Source of the DNA: Deltaproteobacteria bacterium
GTDB lineage: Bacteria > Acidobacteriota > Thermoanaerobaculia > Multivoradales > JAHZIX01
Reading direction: 5' to 3'
Length of the DNA: 64,000 nt
Assembly: GCA_022601195.1 (NCBI GenBank)
Contig: JAHZIX010000007.1
Span: 1-64,000, forward strand
The notes below the pieces were generated by a model that ran no database searches, had not been told where the DNA came from, and saw only the letters and a program-made list of their open reading frames with translations. Shown in pieces: positions 16,882 through 24,666 of this stretch. The stretch's first letter is position 1; each line of letters starts with the position of its first letter. The position numbers and the translations under genes were made by a program.

Positions 16882-17196
16882 ATGAGATTTCGACTCTCCA
16901 GGCGATTGAGCCCCGCGGCCAAGAAGGCCCTGCTGCGCCGTGACCCGGAGGAGCTGCTAGGCGCTCTGCTGGATCTCACCGCCGCAGCAGAGGTGGAAGG
17001 GTTTGCTGAAGCTCTGGAAGCCCTCGGGGGTTCGGTCAGCTGCTCCCTGCCGGAAACCCACCAACTCAGCGTTGAGATTCCCGCCGGTCGGCTAGCGGAT
17101 TTAGCTGACTTGAGGGGCGTTGCCCACGTCGAGCTAGGCACCCCTTATCGGCCCCCCGCACCTTCCTCGCCGGCAACCGTCGACAGCGAGGAATGA
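16882..17196 (+). CDS. Small protein resembling a subtilisin propeptide (I9-like), stand-alone
   Basis: The ATG at 16882 follows GGGAGG at the right distance; a GTG at 16876 is an alternative. The 104-residue product has a basic N-terminus and a helix (AEVEGFAEALEALGGSVSC). A strand then ends in LADLRGVAHVELGTPYRPP, much like the 'l..lpgVa.VE.d' end of inhibitor-I9 propeptides. No protease domain follows. It has no signal peptide, which speaks against a role on the secreted subtilases found elsewhere in the window. The similarity is short and the assignment tentative. The gene stands alone, 143 bases before the first LRR gene. Confidence 0.6.
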   Translation: MRFRLSRRLSPAAKKALLRRDPEELLGALLDLTAAAEVEGFAEALEALGGSVSCSLPETHQLSVEIPAGRLADLADLRGVAHVELGTPYRPPAPSSPATVDSEE

Positions 17197-17204
17197 GCTG
17201 AAGT

Positions 17205-17339
17205 CCCCTGGTGGTATCCTCGCGGCATTACCTTGCATGAGGCATCTCTTCAAGAGGAATCTTATTTGAAGACTCCTTGAGGACTCATCGAAGAGAATTG
17301 GCCTCGCCTCTCACGGCTACTTACTTCGAGGAGAGAAAC
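17205..17339 (+). repeat. Duplicated 5' leader, copy 1 (before first LRR gene)
   Basis: These roughly 135 bases match 19010-19144 at most positions, up to and including the ribosome binding site CGAGGAGAGAAAC and the start codon. Shared words include GGTGGTATCCTCG, GAGGCATCTCTTCAAGAGGA and CACGGCTACTTACTTCGAGG. Because non-coding bases are conserved, the segment probably carries the promoter or a leader element common to both LRR genes. It contains a tiny CTCTT/AAGAG hairpin. Confidence 0.8.
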
Positions 17340-18710
17340 ATGAAGTCCTTTTCCATTTCGATGATTTTCCGCTCCATAACCATGATTCTCGGCCTCTTTG
17401 CCCTCTCGGTCGCTCCGGCTGCGGCCCAAACGGACTGCGCGGTGCAGAGCGACATCCCTGCCATCGAGTGCGAAGCCCTGCTCACCCTTTTCAATGGCAA
17501 CCAGGGCTTCCGTTGGGATAATAGCGCTGGTTGGAACTCGAATAATTTCCCCTGCTCCTGGTATGGCGTGACTTGCAGCGGCGGCCGAGTCACTGAGCTC
17601 GATTTACAAGACAACGATGTCTGGGACGAGTTGCCCGCGGAGCTGGGAGATCTCACCGAGCTGACCCACCTATTTCTCGGTGAGAACTTCTTGGATGGAA
17701 CGATTCCGGCAGAAATCGGCCAACTCACTAACCTAGTGGAGCTCACCCTCGGCGCCGGTAGCCTCCGAGCCCCCTACCCACCGGAGCTCAGCAACCTCGT
17801 CAACCTGCGGCGCCTGGAGTTGTCGGGACTCTTTGAAGAGCCTCTTCCCCCGGCGATCACTGGCCTGACCGAGCTCCGAACCCTGGTTCTCGGAGCGAGG
17901 ATGACCGGAGCCATTCCCCCAGCGATCGGAAACCTGACGAATCTCGAAATTCTACGTTTGACAGTCAACCATTTTGCCGGCCCTATACCGCCCGAGATTG
18001 GTAACTTGGTGAATCTCCAGGAATTCCGTCTCTTCCAGCACCGCCACACCATCACCGGCCCGATACCACCAGAAATCGGCAATTTGGTGAACCTACGGAT
18101 CCTCGATTTTGGCGGTCTCGCCCTGGATGCGCCCCTGCCCCCCGAGTTCGGCGATCTCGGAAGTCTGGAGTTTTTGGGAATCGCCTCCAGCCGGCTCACG
18201 GCGCCGCTGCCACCGGAGATGGGTAACCTCGACAACCTAAGAACCCTAGATATGCCTTACAACCACATCTTTGGTGAACTGCCGCCGGAGTTAGGTGACC
18301 TCAACTCAATCGAGCGGATTGTTTTGTCAAACAACTTTCTCTTCGGCCCGATCCCACCCGAGCTGGCGAATGCTCCGAACCTCGTTGCCTTGCAACTGGA
18401 ACACAACCAATTGACGGGTCCCATTCCTCTTGAGCTGGGCAATGCCCCGAGCCTCACCTTTCTCAACCTGCAGCACAACAACTTGTCTGGTGAGATCCCA
18501 ACCGAACTGATCAATCTGCAACCGGAACTGTTCCTCCTGAGGCTGGACCACAACTGCCTGACCGCCTCCGACCCAACCCTGGTCGCCTTCCTCGACAAGG
18601 TAAACCCCAATTGGCGGGACGGCCAATGCAGCGCCATATTCGAAGACCAGTTCGAATCGGGGGATACCAGCGGCTGGACCGCTGTGATGCCTCCTCTTCC
18701 GGCTCCCTGA
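17340..18710 (+). CDS. Secreted plant-type leucine-rich-repeat protein, copy 1
   Basis: Translation from the ATG at 17340 (site GAGGAGAG) gives a signal peptide ending in APAAAQ-TD. An N-terminal cap with paired cysteines follows (ECEALLTLFNGNQGF, then CSWYGVTCSGGRV). About eleven leucine-rich repeats of the plant type come next, with the recurring phrase PIPPEIGNLVNL. The C-terminus is IFEDQFESGDTSGWT followed by a short proline-rich tail, the same tag as neighbouring proteins. LRR domains bind proteins or glycans, so a surface adhesin or receptor-like role is inferred. The gene is a tandem paralogue of 19145-20515, upstream region included. Its 3' neighbour is the remnant of a beta-helix gene. 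Confidence 0.9.
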   Translation: MKSFSISMIFRSITMILGLFALSVAPAAAQTDCAVQSDIPAIECEALLTLFNGNQGFRWDNSAGWNSNNFPCSWYGVTCSGGRVTELDLQDNDVWDELPAELGDLTELTHLFLGENFLDGTIPAEIGQLTNLVELTLGAGSLRAPYPPELSNLVNLRRLELSGLFEEPLPPAITGLTELRTLVLGARMTGAIPPAIGNLTNLEILRLTVNHFAGPIPPEIGNLVNLQEFRLFQHRHTITGPIPPEIGNLVNLRILDFGGLALDAPLPPEFGDLGSLEFLGIASSRLTAPLPPEMGNLDNLRTLDMPYNHIFGELPPELGDLNSIERIVLSNNFLFGPIPPELANAPNLVALQLEHNQLTGPIPLELGNAPSLTFLNLQHNNLSGEIPTELINLQPELFLLRLDHNCLTASDPTLVAFLDKVNPNWRDGQCSAIFEDQFESGDTSGWTAVMPPLPAP

Positions 18711-18817
18711 GAAATCTCCGAAACGCCTTTCCACACTCTGGGTAGCATCCCCTGGACCAAGGCAACGGCCTTGTTAGGGGCTTGCTGCGCTTTCCATTTC
18801 AATGGGCCTCCCACGGA

Positions 18818-18985
18818 GGACTTGGTGATATCGACCAGTCTGATACAAAGACTGAGTCCATGACAGAAATTCTGCTTGGGACGACTCAGGTCCTGATGGT
18901 CTTGAACTTCACTGCCCCAACCGGCTTCCCCAACAAGAGGAGAGCGGCGAGACCTCGGCCTGGAGCGCGACTGTTCCCTGGCTAA
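18818..18985 (+). pseudogene. Collapsed remnant of a beta-helix surface-protein gene
   Basis: The stretch starts with the same leader and N-terminal codons as the two intact beta-helix genes (ATGACAGAAATTCTG at 18860, then the counterpart of LIFTEP). After about 25 codons it jumps to the other end of the gene. In another frame, near 18933-18975, it reads ESGETSAWSATVP, the C-terminal tag. The roughly 1.7 kb in between is missing. This is a deletion relic, and its position after LRR copy 1 mirrors the intact beta-helix gene after LRR copy 2. Confidence 0.72.
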
Positions 18986-19009
18986 AAGGCCTCCATAGGG
19001 TCCTTAGAG

Positions 19010-19144
19010 AACCAGGTGGTATCCTCGTGGCATCACCTTGTATGAGGCATCTCTTCAAGAGGAACCTTACTCGAAGATTCTTTGAAGATTTATCGAAGAG
19101 AATTGCCCTCGACTCTCACGGCTACTTACTTCGAGGAGAGAAAC
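19010..19144 (+). repeat. Duplicated 5' leader, copy 2 (before second LRR gene)
   Basis: This is the second copy of the leader described at 17205-17339, ending at the ribosome binding site and start codon of the second LRR gene. Differences are scattered single substitutions with no evident insertions, for example GCGGCATTACC versus GTGGCATCACC. Confidence 0.8.
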
Positions 19145-20515
19145 ATGAAGTCCTTTTCCATTTTGATGATTTTCCGTTCCTTGGCCATGGCTCTCGGCCT
19201 GGTTGCCCTCTCGGTCGCTCCGGCTGCGGCCCAGACAGACTGCGCGGTGCAGGGCGATATCCCTGCCGTGGAGTGCGAGGCTCTCCTGAACTTTTTCGGA
19301 GGCAACGGGGGAGCCTTGTGGACCCAACGTGCCGGTTGGAACACGAGCAACTCTCCCTGTGCTTGGTATGGGGTCACCTGTGCCGGCGGCCGAGTCACGG
19401 AACTGACCCTGGAGGACAACAACGTCCGCAACGAGTTGTCCCCGGCTCTCGGCGATCTAACCGCTCTGACCCACCTTCTCCTTGGCGACAATGGCTTGGA
19501 AGGGCCAATTCCGGGCGAGCTCGGTCAACTCACCAACCTCACGGAGCTGACCCTGGGTTCAGGAGGTATCGACGGCCCCTACCCGGCAGAGTTGGGCAGC
19601 CTGGTCAACTTGAGGCGGTTGGAGCTATCGGGGAGGTTCACCGAGACCTTCCCAACCCAGATCACGGACCTCACGGAGCTCCGAACCTTGGTACTGCAAG
19701 CCGCTATGACTGGGCCGATCCCTGCCGCCATCGGCAATCTGGTGAATCTCGAAGTCTTGAACCTCAACACAACCTGGTTCGAAGGTCCCATTCCAGCGGA
19801 GATCGGCAATCTCACAAAACTCCAAGAACTCAGAATCTTTCAGCATTTCCCAAAAGTCACCGGCCCCATCCCGCCGGAATTCGGTAACTTGGAGAGCTTG
19901 CGGACCCTCAATTTTTCTGGCCTCGCCTTGGGCTCTCCCTTACCACCGGAAATCGGCAACCTCTCCAACCTCGAAGTCATGAACATCTACCGTAGCCAGG
20001 TAACGGGCCCGTTTCCTGCGGAGATTGGGAATCTCGATCGACTGGAGATCCTCGAATTGTCGAGGAACTACATCTATGGCGAGCTTCCAGCAGAATTAGG
20101 CAATCTTGACGCGATCCAACGGATCGAAATGGACCACAACTCCCTCTTCGGGCTCATCCCGCCAGAAATCGCCAACGCCACTACCTTGATGCAATTGGAC
20201 CTCAGCTCCAACCAGCTCACTGGCGCCATTCCCCCCGAGATCGGCAGCCTCCCCGAGCTCATCGTCCTGTGGTTGAAAGAAAATGAGCTGTCGGGAGACA
20301 TTCCCAACGAGATCATGAATCTGGAGTTTGGAAATCACTCTCTCAAGCTAGAACAGAACTGCCTCACAGCAACCGATCCCGATCTCTTGGCTTTCTTGGA
20401 GCTAAGGAACCCCGACTGGCAGGACGGCCAGTGCGCGGAGCTATTCGATGACTACTTCGAATCTGGGGATACCAGCGGCTGGACTGGTGAGATGCCTCCT
20501 CTTCCGGCTCCCTAA
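19145..20515 (+). CDS. Secreted plant-type leucine-rich-repeat protein, copy 2
   Basis: This is the paralogue of the gene at 17340, with the same length, a signal peptide ending APAAAQ-TD and the cysteine-paired cap (CAWYGVTCAGGRV). The leucine-rich repeats have the same spacing (PIPAEIGNLTKLQELRIF, LPPEIGNLSNLEVMNIY). It ends LFDDYFESGDTSGWTGEM plus a proline-rich tail. Leader and signal sequences are almost unchanged while the solvent-exposed repeat residues differ, which suggests divergence of the binding surface. Secretion is clear; the ligand is unknown. It is followed by the intact beta-helix genes. Confidence 0.9.
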   Translation: MKSFSILMIFRSLAMALGLVALSVAPAAAQTDCAVQGDIPAVECEALLNFFGGNGGALWTQRAGWNTSNSPCAWYGVTCAGGRVTELTLEDNNVRNELSPALGDLTALTHLLLGDNGLEGPIPGELGQLTNLTELTLGSGGIDGPYPAELGSLVNLRRLELSGRFTETFPTQITDLTELRTLVLQAAMTGPIPAAIGNLVNLEVLNLNTTWFEGPIPAEIGNLTKLQELRIFQHFPKVTGPIPPEFGNLESLRTLNFSGLALGSPLPPEIGNLSNLEVMNIYRSQVTGPFPAEIGNLDRLEILELSRNYIYGELPAELGNLDAIQRIEMDHNSLFGLIPPEIANATTLMQLDLSSNQLTGAIPPEIGSLPELIVLWLKENELSGDIPNEIMNLEFGNHSLKLEQNCLTATDPDLLAFLELRNPDWQDGQCAELFDDYFESGDTSGWTGEMPPLPAP

Positions 20516-20670
20516 AAACTCTCCCAGGGATCTTCCACCACGCTGGACGAAATCCCCTGGGCCTAGGCCATGGGCCTGCTCTGGGCCTATATTGGGTCTA
20601 GCAGTGGGCCTGCTCTGGGCCTGTTGCGCTGTCCATCCCAATGCGCTGCTCCACCGCCCAGAACAGTGGC

Positions 20671-20703
20671 GCCGGAGGTACTGCAGCCGGAGGTACTGCA
20701 GCC
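20671..20703. repeat. 15-bp direct duplication in intergenic DNA
   Basis: GCCGGAGGTACTGCA is present twice back to back (20671 and 20686) with the start of a third. About 60-100 bases upstream, a 17-bp word (GGGCCTGCTCTGGGCCT at 20572 and 20606) is also repeated. The rest of 20516-20765 holds no gene. Confidence 0.75.
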
Positions 20704-20765
20704 GAAGACAGAAAGCCACTGAAAACATAGCCAACGACGGCGGGCAGCGCCCTTTGGGTCCTCCC

Positions 20766-20845
20766 ACAGACGAATTTCTTGTAACGGCCGGTCCGGTACG
20801 ACGACTGGGTCCATGACAGAAATTCTGACTGGGAGGACTCACGTC
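20766..20845 (+). promoter_or_regulatory. Conserved leader of beta-helix gene 1
   Basis: This 80-base segment ends with the ribosome binding site GGGAGGACTCACGTC and is nearly the same as 22669-22747. The non-coding words TTCTTGTAACGGCCGGTCCG and GTACGACGACTGGGTCC are shared. Conservation outside codons suggests promoter or mRNA leader function. The older copy at 18818 retains only part of it. Confidence 0.6.
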
Positions 20846-22624
20846 ATGATGGCTTTGATTTTCACTGAACTGATTTTTACTGTACCAAGCGATTTCCCGG
20901 ATTTCCCGAACAGGAGGAAAGGGGCTTCTAAGAACAGTCGATCTTGGTTGGCCGGCCTGGTGTTCTTCTGCCTGGGGCTCCTCGGTCCGCTCTATCCCGC
21001 CCAGGGGGACATCATTCGGATCGGTAGCGGCGCGAACTGCAATGCCCTCTCGATCACTCATGCCCTCCAACAGGCTCTGGTCACTCCCGGACCCGATGAG
21101 ATTCGTCTAGAAAAAGAATTCTCCTACAACGAAAGCATCGTCATCGACAACGCAACCGTACAAGGTCCGGTGACATTGAGCGGAGGTTGGGAATCTTGCA
21201 CATCCTCCTCTTCCACCGGCAGGAGCTTCATCCTCCGAACTTCACCCCCCGCCGTAGTTACGGTTACCAACAATCAGGTCGTCGTCCTCGATGGGATCGA
21301 GCTCTTCGGCCTAGGCCAGATCAGTCTGGACGTTAGCTCCGGCTCTCAGGTGACCCTGATCAATTCCCACGTTGGCTCCGGCAGTACCGGAATTCGGGTC
21401 AGCCTTGGAGCCGAAGTGACTCTCGAACGCGATTCTCTCGTCATCTTCAACGAGACCACCTCTCCTGATGAGGGCGGTGGAATCACCTGTGGCCTACCGG
21501 GTACTCCCAATAGTGGCGGAACGGTGAATATCAACGGGCAGGTTTTCTCTAATAGTGCCCCAAACGGTGGAGGTATTCACGGCCGCTGGCCCAATTGCCG
21601 CATCATTGTTGGAGAGGGAGCTGTGATCCGTGACAACGAAGCAACTTTCGGCGGAGGCGTCTTCCTGGCCCAGGGAGCTTTCATGGGAGGTGGTGGAACC
21701 GGAAGCCAAGGCTCACGGATTCACTCGAATAATGCAGAACAAGGTGGCGGCCTCTACGTCACCGATCCCGGGACCCGTGCGACCTTGTTCAATACCCGTA
21801 TCGAAAACAACGAAGCGATGTTCACCGGTGGCGGGGTTGAGGTCCGGAAGGATGGATTCTTCTCCCTCAACCGATCCCCGGTCAACGACTGCCCGAACCC
21901 TCCCCGCTGCTCTGTCATCAGCAGAAACCAGCTGACCTTCCCCGGCGACAACGAGGGCAGCGCTCTGTACGTCCGGAACGGCGGCCAGGCAGAGCTCTTT
22001 CGGGTTTTCATAGAAGAAAACAGCGGCTTCAACAGGGCGGGCCAAGCCATTCACGTGGAGGATGACAACACGACGATTCTCCTCCATAGCGTACAGATTT
22101 GGAACAATCGAACCCAAGCTGCCATGTCCGCAACGGGTAGCGCGGCTCTCAGCGGCGCCTATGTCTCGGTAGCCAGGAATAATTGGTTGGTTGCCGGTGA
22201 AAGCTTCCTCCCCAGCTTCGGGGCCAGCGCTAGCGGTGGAGCGGATGTCACCTTGGTCACGAGCATCCTGACCGATACCCGCGGCTACTCCGGGGACGTG
22301 GTAGGGGATTGCCTGATCGTTGACGACGACAACAATCTAACTGCCTTCAATACCTTGGTTGGGGTCGACCCAGGATTCCAAGATCCAGCTAGCGGTGACC
22401 TCCACCTTCGCTCCACCTCACCAGCTCTGGACTACTGCGATGACTCCTACCCTCCCATCGGCTCGGACATCGACCTCCAAAGCCGCGGCAATGACAACCC
22501 TCTAGAGCCCAATCTCTTGGGCCCCTATGATCTCGGGGCGGACGAGAACACCGATTCTCCGCTAATTTTCGCCGACGGCTTCGAGTCCGGAAATACTAGC
22601 TCCTGGCCGGTGACGGCGCCCTAG
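20846..22624 (+). CDS. Secreted right-handed beta-helix protein, copy 1
   Basis: The start ATG-ATG at 20846 is favoured by the GGGAGGA site 8 bases upstream, which is conserved in the next paralogue. An upstream ATG at 20813 is TTG there. A long polar N-region leads to the signal helix (SWLAGLVFFCLGLLGPLYPA). The mature protein consists of parallel beta-helix rungs (TVNINGQVFSNSAPNGGGIH, SRIHSNNAEQGGGLYVTD), the fold of polymorphic outer-membrane and pectate-lyase-like proteins. The C-terminus is IFADGFESGNTSSW plus five residues. No lyase active site was recognised, so an adhesin or glycan-binding role is inferred. The 3' half is almost identical to copy 2. Confidence 0.87.
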   Translation: MMALIFTELIFTVPSDFPDFPNRRKGASKNSRSWLAGLVFFCLGLLGPLYPAQGDIIRIGSGANCNALSITHALQQALVTPGPDEIRLEKEFSYNESIVIDNATVQGPVTLSGGWESCTSSSSTGRSFILRTSPPAVVTVTNNQVVVLDGIELFGLGQISLDVSSGSQVTLINSHVGSGSTGIRVSLGAEVTLERDSLVIFNETTSPDEGGGITCGLPGTPNSGGTVNINGQVFSNSAPNGGGIHGRWPNCRIIVGEGAVIRDNEATFGGGVFLAQGAFMGGGGTGSQGSRIHSNNAEQGGGLYVTDPGTRATLFNTRIENNEAMFTGGGVEVRKDGFFSLNRSPVNDCPNPPRCSVISRNQLTFPGDNEGSALYVRNGGQAELFRVFIEENSGFNRAGQAIHVEDDNTTILLHSVQIWNNRTQAAMSATGSAALSGAYVSVARNNWLVAGESFLPSFGASASGGADVTLVTSILTDTRGYSGDVVGDCLIVDDDNNLTAFNTLVGVDPGFQDPASGDLHLRSTSPALDYCDDSYPPIGSDIDLQSRGNDNPLEPNLLGPYDLGADENTDSPLIFADGFESGNTSSWPVTAP

Positions 22625-22668
22625 TGTTTTCCGATTGGCAGCGGAGCAAGCACTCCACGAACCTCCCA

Positions 22669-22747
22669 CAGACGACTTTCTTGTAACGGCCGGTCCGGTA
22701 CGACGACTGGGTCCTTGACAGAAATTTTGATTGGGAGGACTCACGTC
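22669..22747 (+). promoter_or_regulatory. Conserved leader of beta-helix gene 2
   Basis: This is the second copy of the leader at 20766-20845, starting 44 bases after the stop of beta-helix gene 1. The ribosome binding site and most upstream bases are unchanged. Each copy of the gene therefore carries its own leader, and perhaps its own promoter. Confidence 0.6.
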
Positions 22748-24505
22748 ATGATGGTTTTGATTTTCACTGAACCAACCCCTACTCCGAACCGGAGAAGACC
22801 AGCTCCTCAAAACAGTCAGCCGTGGATGGCCGGCCTGGCCCTTCTCTGCTTCTTCCTGTTGACGCCCCTCGCCCCCGCAAGGGGAGACATCATTCGCCTC
22901 GGGCTGGGAGTAGATTGCAACGCTCTATTGATCAATGAGGCCCTCCAGCTCGCCTTAGCCACCCCTGGCCCCGACGAAATTCGTCTCGAGAGAGATGTCT
23001 CCTACAACGAAGAAGTCGTCATCAGCAACACGACCGTTCAGGGTGCGGTGACGTTGATTGGAGGTTGGGATTCCTGCTCAGCCACCTCTCCTAGCGGATC
23101 GAGCTCCCTAGTCCGAGTCTCAGCACTGCCAACGGTCGAGGTGACCAACAATCAGATCGCAAACTTCGAGAGGATAAATATCTTCGGCGTAGGATCCATC
23201 GGTCTCAGCGCCGCCGATGGCTCCGTGGTAACACTGGTCCAATCGCAGGTGTCTGATGGCAGTACCGGAATTCAGGTCAGTACTGGAGCCGAAGTGACTC
23301 TCGACAACTCTTCCCTCGTCTTCGACAACACTAGCCCCTCTTCAGATCAAGGCGGTGGTATCACCTGTGGCCTTGCGGGAATTCCAAATAGCGGTGGAAC
23401 CGTGAATATCGATGGGATTGTTTTCGCCAACACCGCCCCCAACGGGGCAGGCATTCTCGGCCGCTGGAGCAATTGCCGCATCATTCTGGGAGAGGGAGCC
23501 GCAATCAATAATAACGAAGCAATGCTCACAGGGGGAGGCGTCTATCTGGAGCAGGGAGCGTTCATGGGAGGCGGGGGAACCGGCGGCATCGGCGCTCGAA
23601 TTCAGTTTAACAAGGCAGAACGAGGTGGCGGCCTCTATGTCACCGATCCCGGGACTCGCGCGGCCTTATTCAATACGCAGATACAAGACAACGAAGCGAT
23701 GTTCACCGGGGGAGGGGTCGAGGTCCGGAAGGATGGATTCTTCAGCTTGAATCGGTCTCCCGTCAACGACTGCCCGAACCCTCCCCGCTGCTCTGTCATC
23801 AGCAGAAACCAGCTGACCTTCCCCGGCGACAACGAGGGCAGCGCTTTGTACGTCCGGAACGGCGCCCGCGCAGAGCTGTTTCGGGTGTTCGTGGAAGAAA
23901 ACAGTGGTTTCAACGAGACCGGGCAAATCATTCACGTGGAGGATGACGCTACATCGATTCTCCTTCATAGCGTGCAGATTTGGAATAATCGAACACAAGC
24001 CGCCCTGTCCGCAGCAGGCAGCGCAACCCTCAATGCGGCCTATGTCTCGGTGGCCGGAAACGACTGGCGGATCGGCGCAGGTACCTATTTGAATAGTTTC
24101 GGCGCCAGCGCTAGCGGTGGCGCGGATATTACCTTGGTCACCAGTATCCTGACCGATACCCGTGGCTACTCGGGTAATGTGCTGGGGGATTGCTTAGTCG
24201 TTGACGACGACACCAACCTGACTGCCATCAACACCCTGGTTGGGGCCGACCCAGGGTTCCGAGATCCAGCTAGCGGTGATCTTCACCTTCGGTCCACCTC
24301 GCCAGCCTTGGACTACTGCCATGGCGGCTTCCCGCCCATAGGCCCGGACATCGACCTCCAGAGCCGCGGCATTGACAACCCTCTTCGAACGAATGTATTC
24401 GGTCCCTTTGATTTGGGAGTAGATGAGAGTACCGACTCATCACTGATTTTCGCAGATGGCTTCGAATCGGGAGATACCAGCGCCTGGACGTTGACGGCAC
24501 CCTAG
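22748..24505 (+). CDS. Secreted right-handed beta-helix protein, copy 2
   Basis: This tandem paralogue of the preceding gene has the same start context (GGGAGGA, then ATGATG), signal helix (WMAGLALLCFFLLTPLAPAR) and rung pattern (TVNIDGIVFANTAPNGAGIL). It ends in IFADGFESGDTSAWT plus four residues. A long central segment (GGGVEVRKDGFFSLNRSPVN and onward through NQLTFPGDNEGSALYVRNG) is identical in both copies while the N-terminal third has diverged, which points to gene conversion or recent duplication. It should be exported and anchored or processed through its C-terminal tag. No enzyme motif is seen. Confidence 0.87.
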   Translation: MMVLIFTEPTPTPNRRRPAPQNSQPWMAGLALLCFFLLTPLAPARGDIIRLGLGVDCNALLINEALQLALATPGPDEIRLERDVSYNEEVVISNTTVQGAVTLIGGWDSCSATSPSGSSSLVRVSALPTVEVTNNQIANFERINIFGVGSIGLSAADGSVVTLVQSQVSDGSTGIQVSTGAEVTLDNSSLVFDNTSPSSDQGGGITCGLAGIPNSGGTVNIDGIVFANTAPNGAGILGRWSNCRIILGEGAAINNNEAMLTGGGVYLEQGAFMGGGGTGGIGARIQFNKAERGGGLYVTDPGTRAALFNTQIQDNEAMFTGGGVEVRKDGFFSLNRSPVNDCPNPPRCSVISRNQLTFPGDNEGSALYVRNGARAELFRVFVEENSGFNETGQIIHVEDDATSILLHSVQIWNNRTQAALSAAGSATLNAAYVSVAGNDWRIGAGTYLNSFGASASGGADITLVTSILTDTRGYSGNVLGDCLVVDDDTNLTAINTLVGADPGFRDPASGDLHLRSTSPALDYCHGGFPPIGPDIDLQSRGIDNPLRTNVFGPFDLGVDESTDSSLIFADGFESGDTSAWTLTAP

Positions 24506-24666
24506 CCTGGCCCCATCCTTAGAGCCATCAGAAATTGAATGCCATTTCCATGGCAAGAACTCTAGACGGTTCTCGTGTCTAGCAATGCACAGGGAGTCCC
24601 GTGAGGCTCCCGCAGGAGCCCATAGTGTTCCTGGTCTACTTATTTTTGCTGACAGGAGATCCTTCT

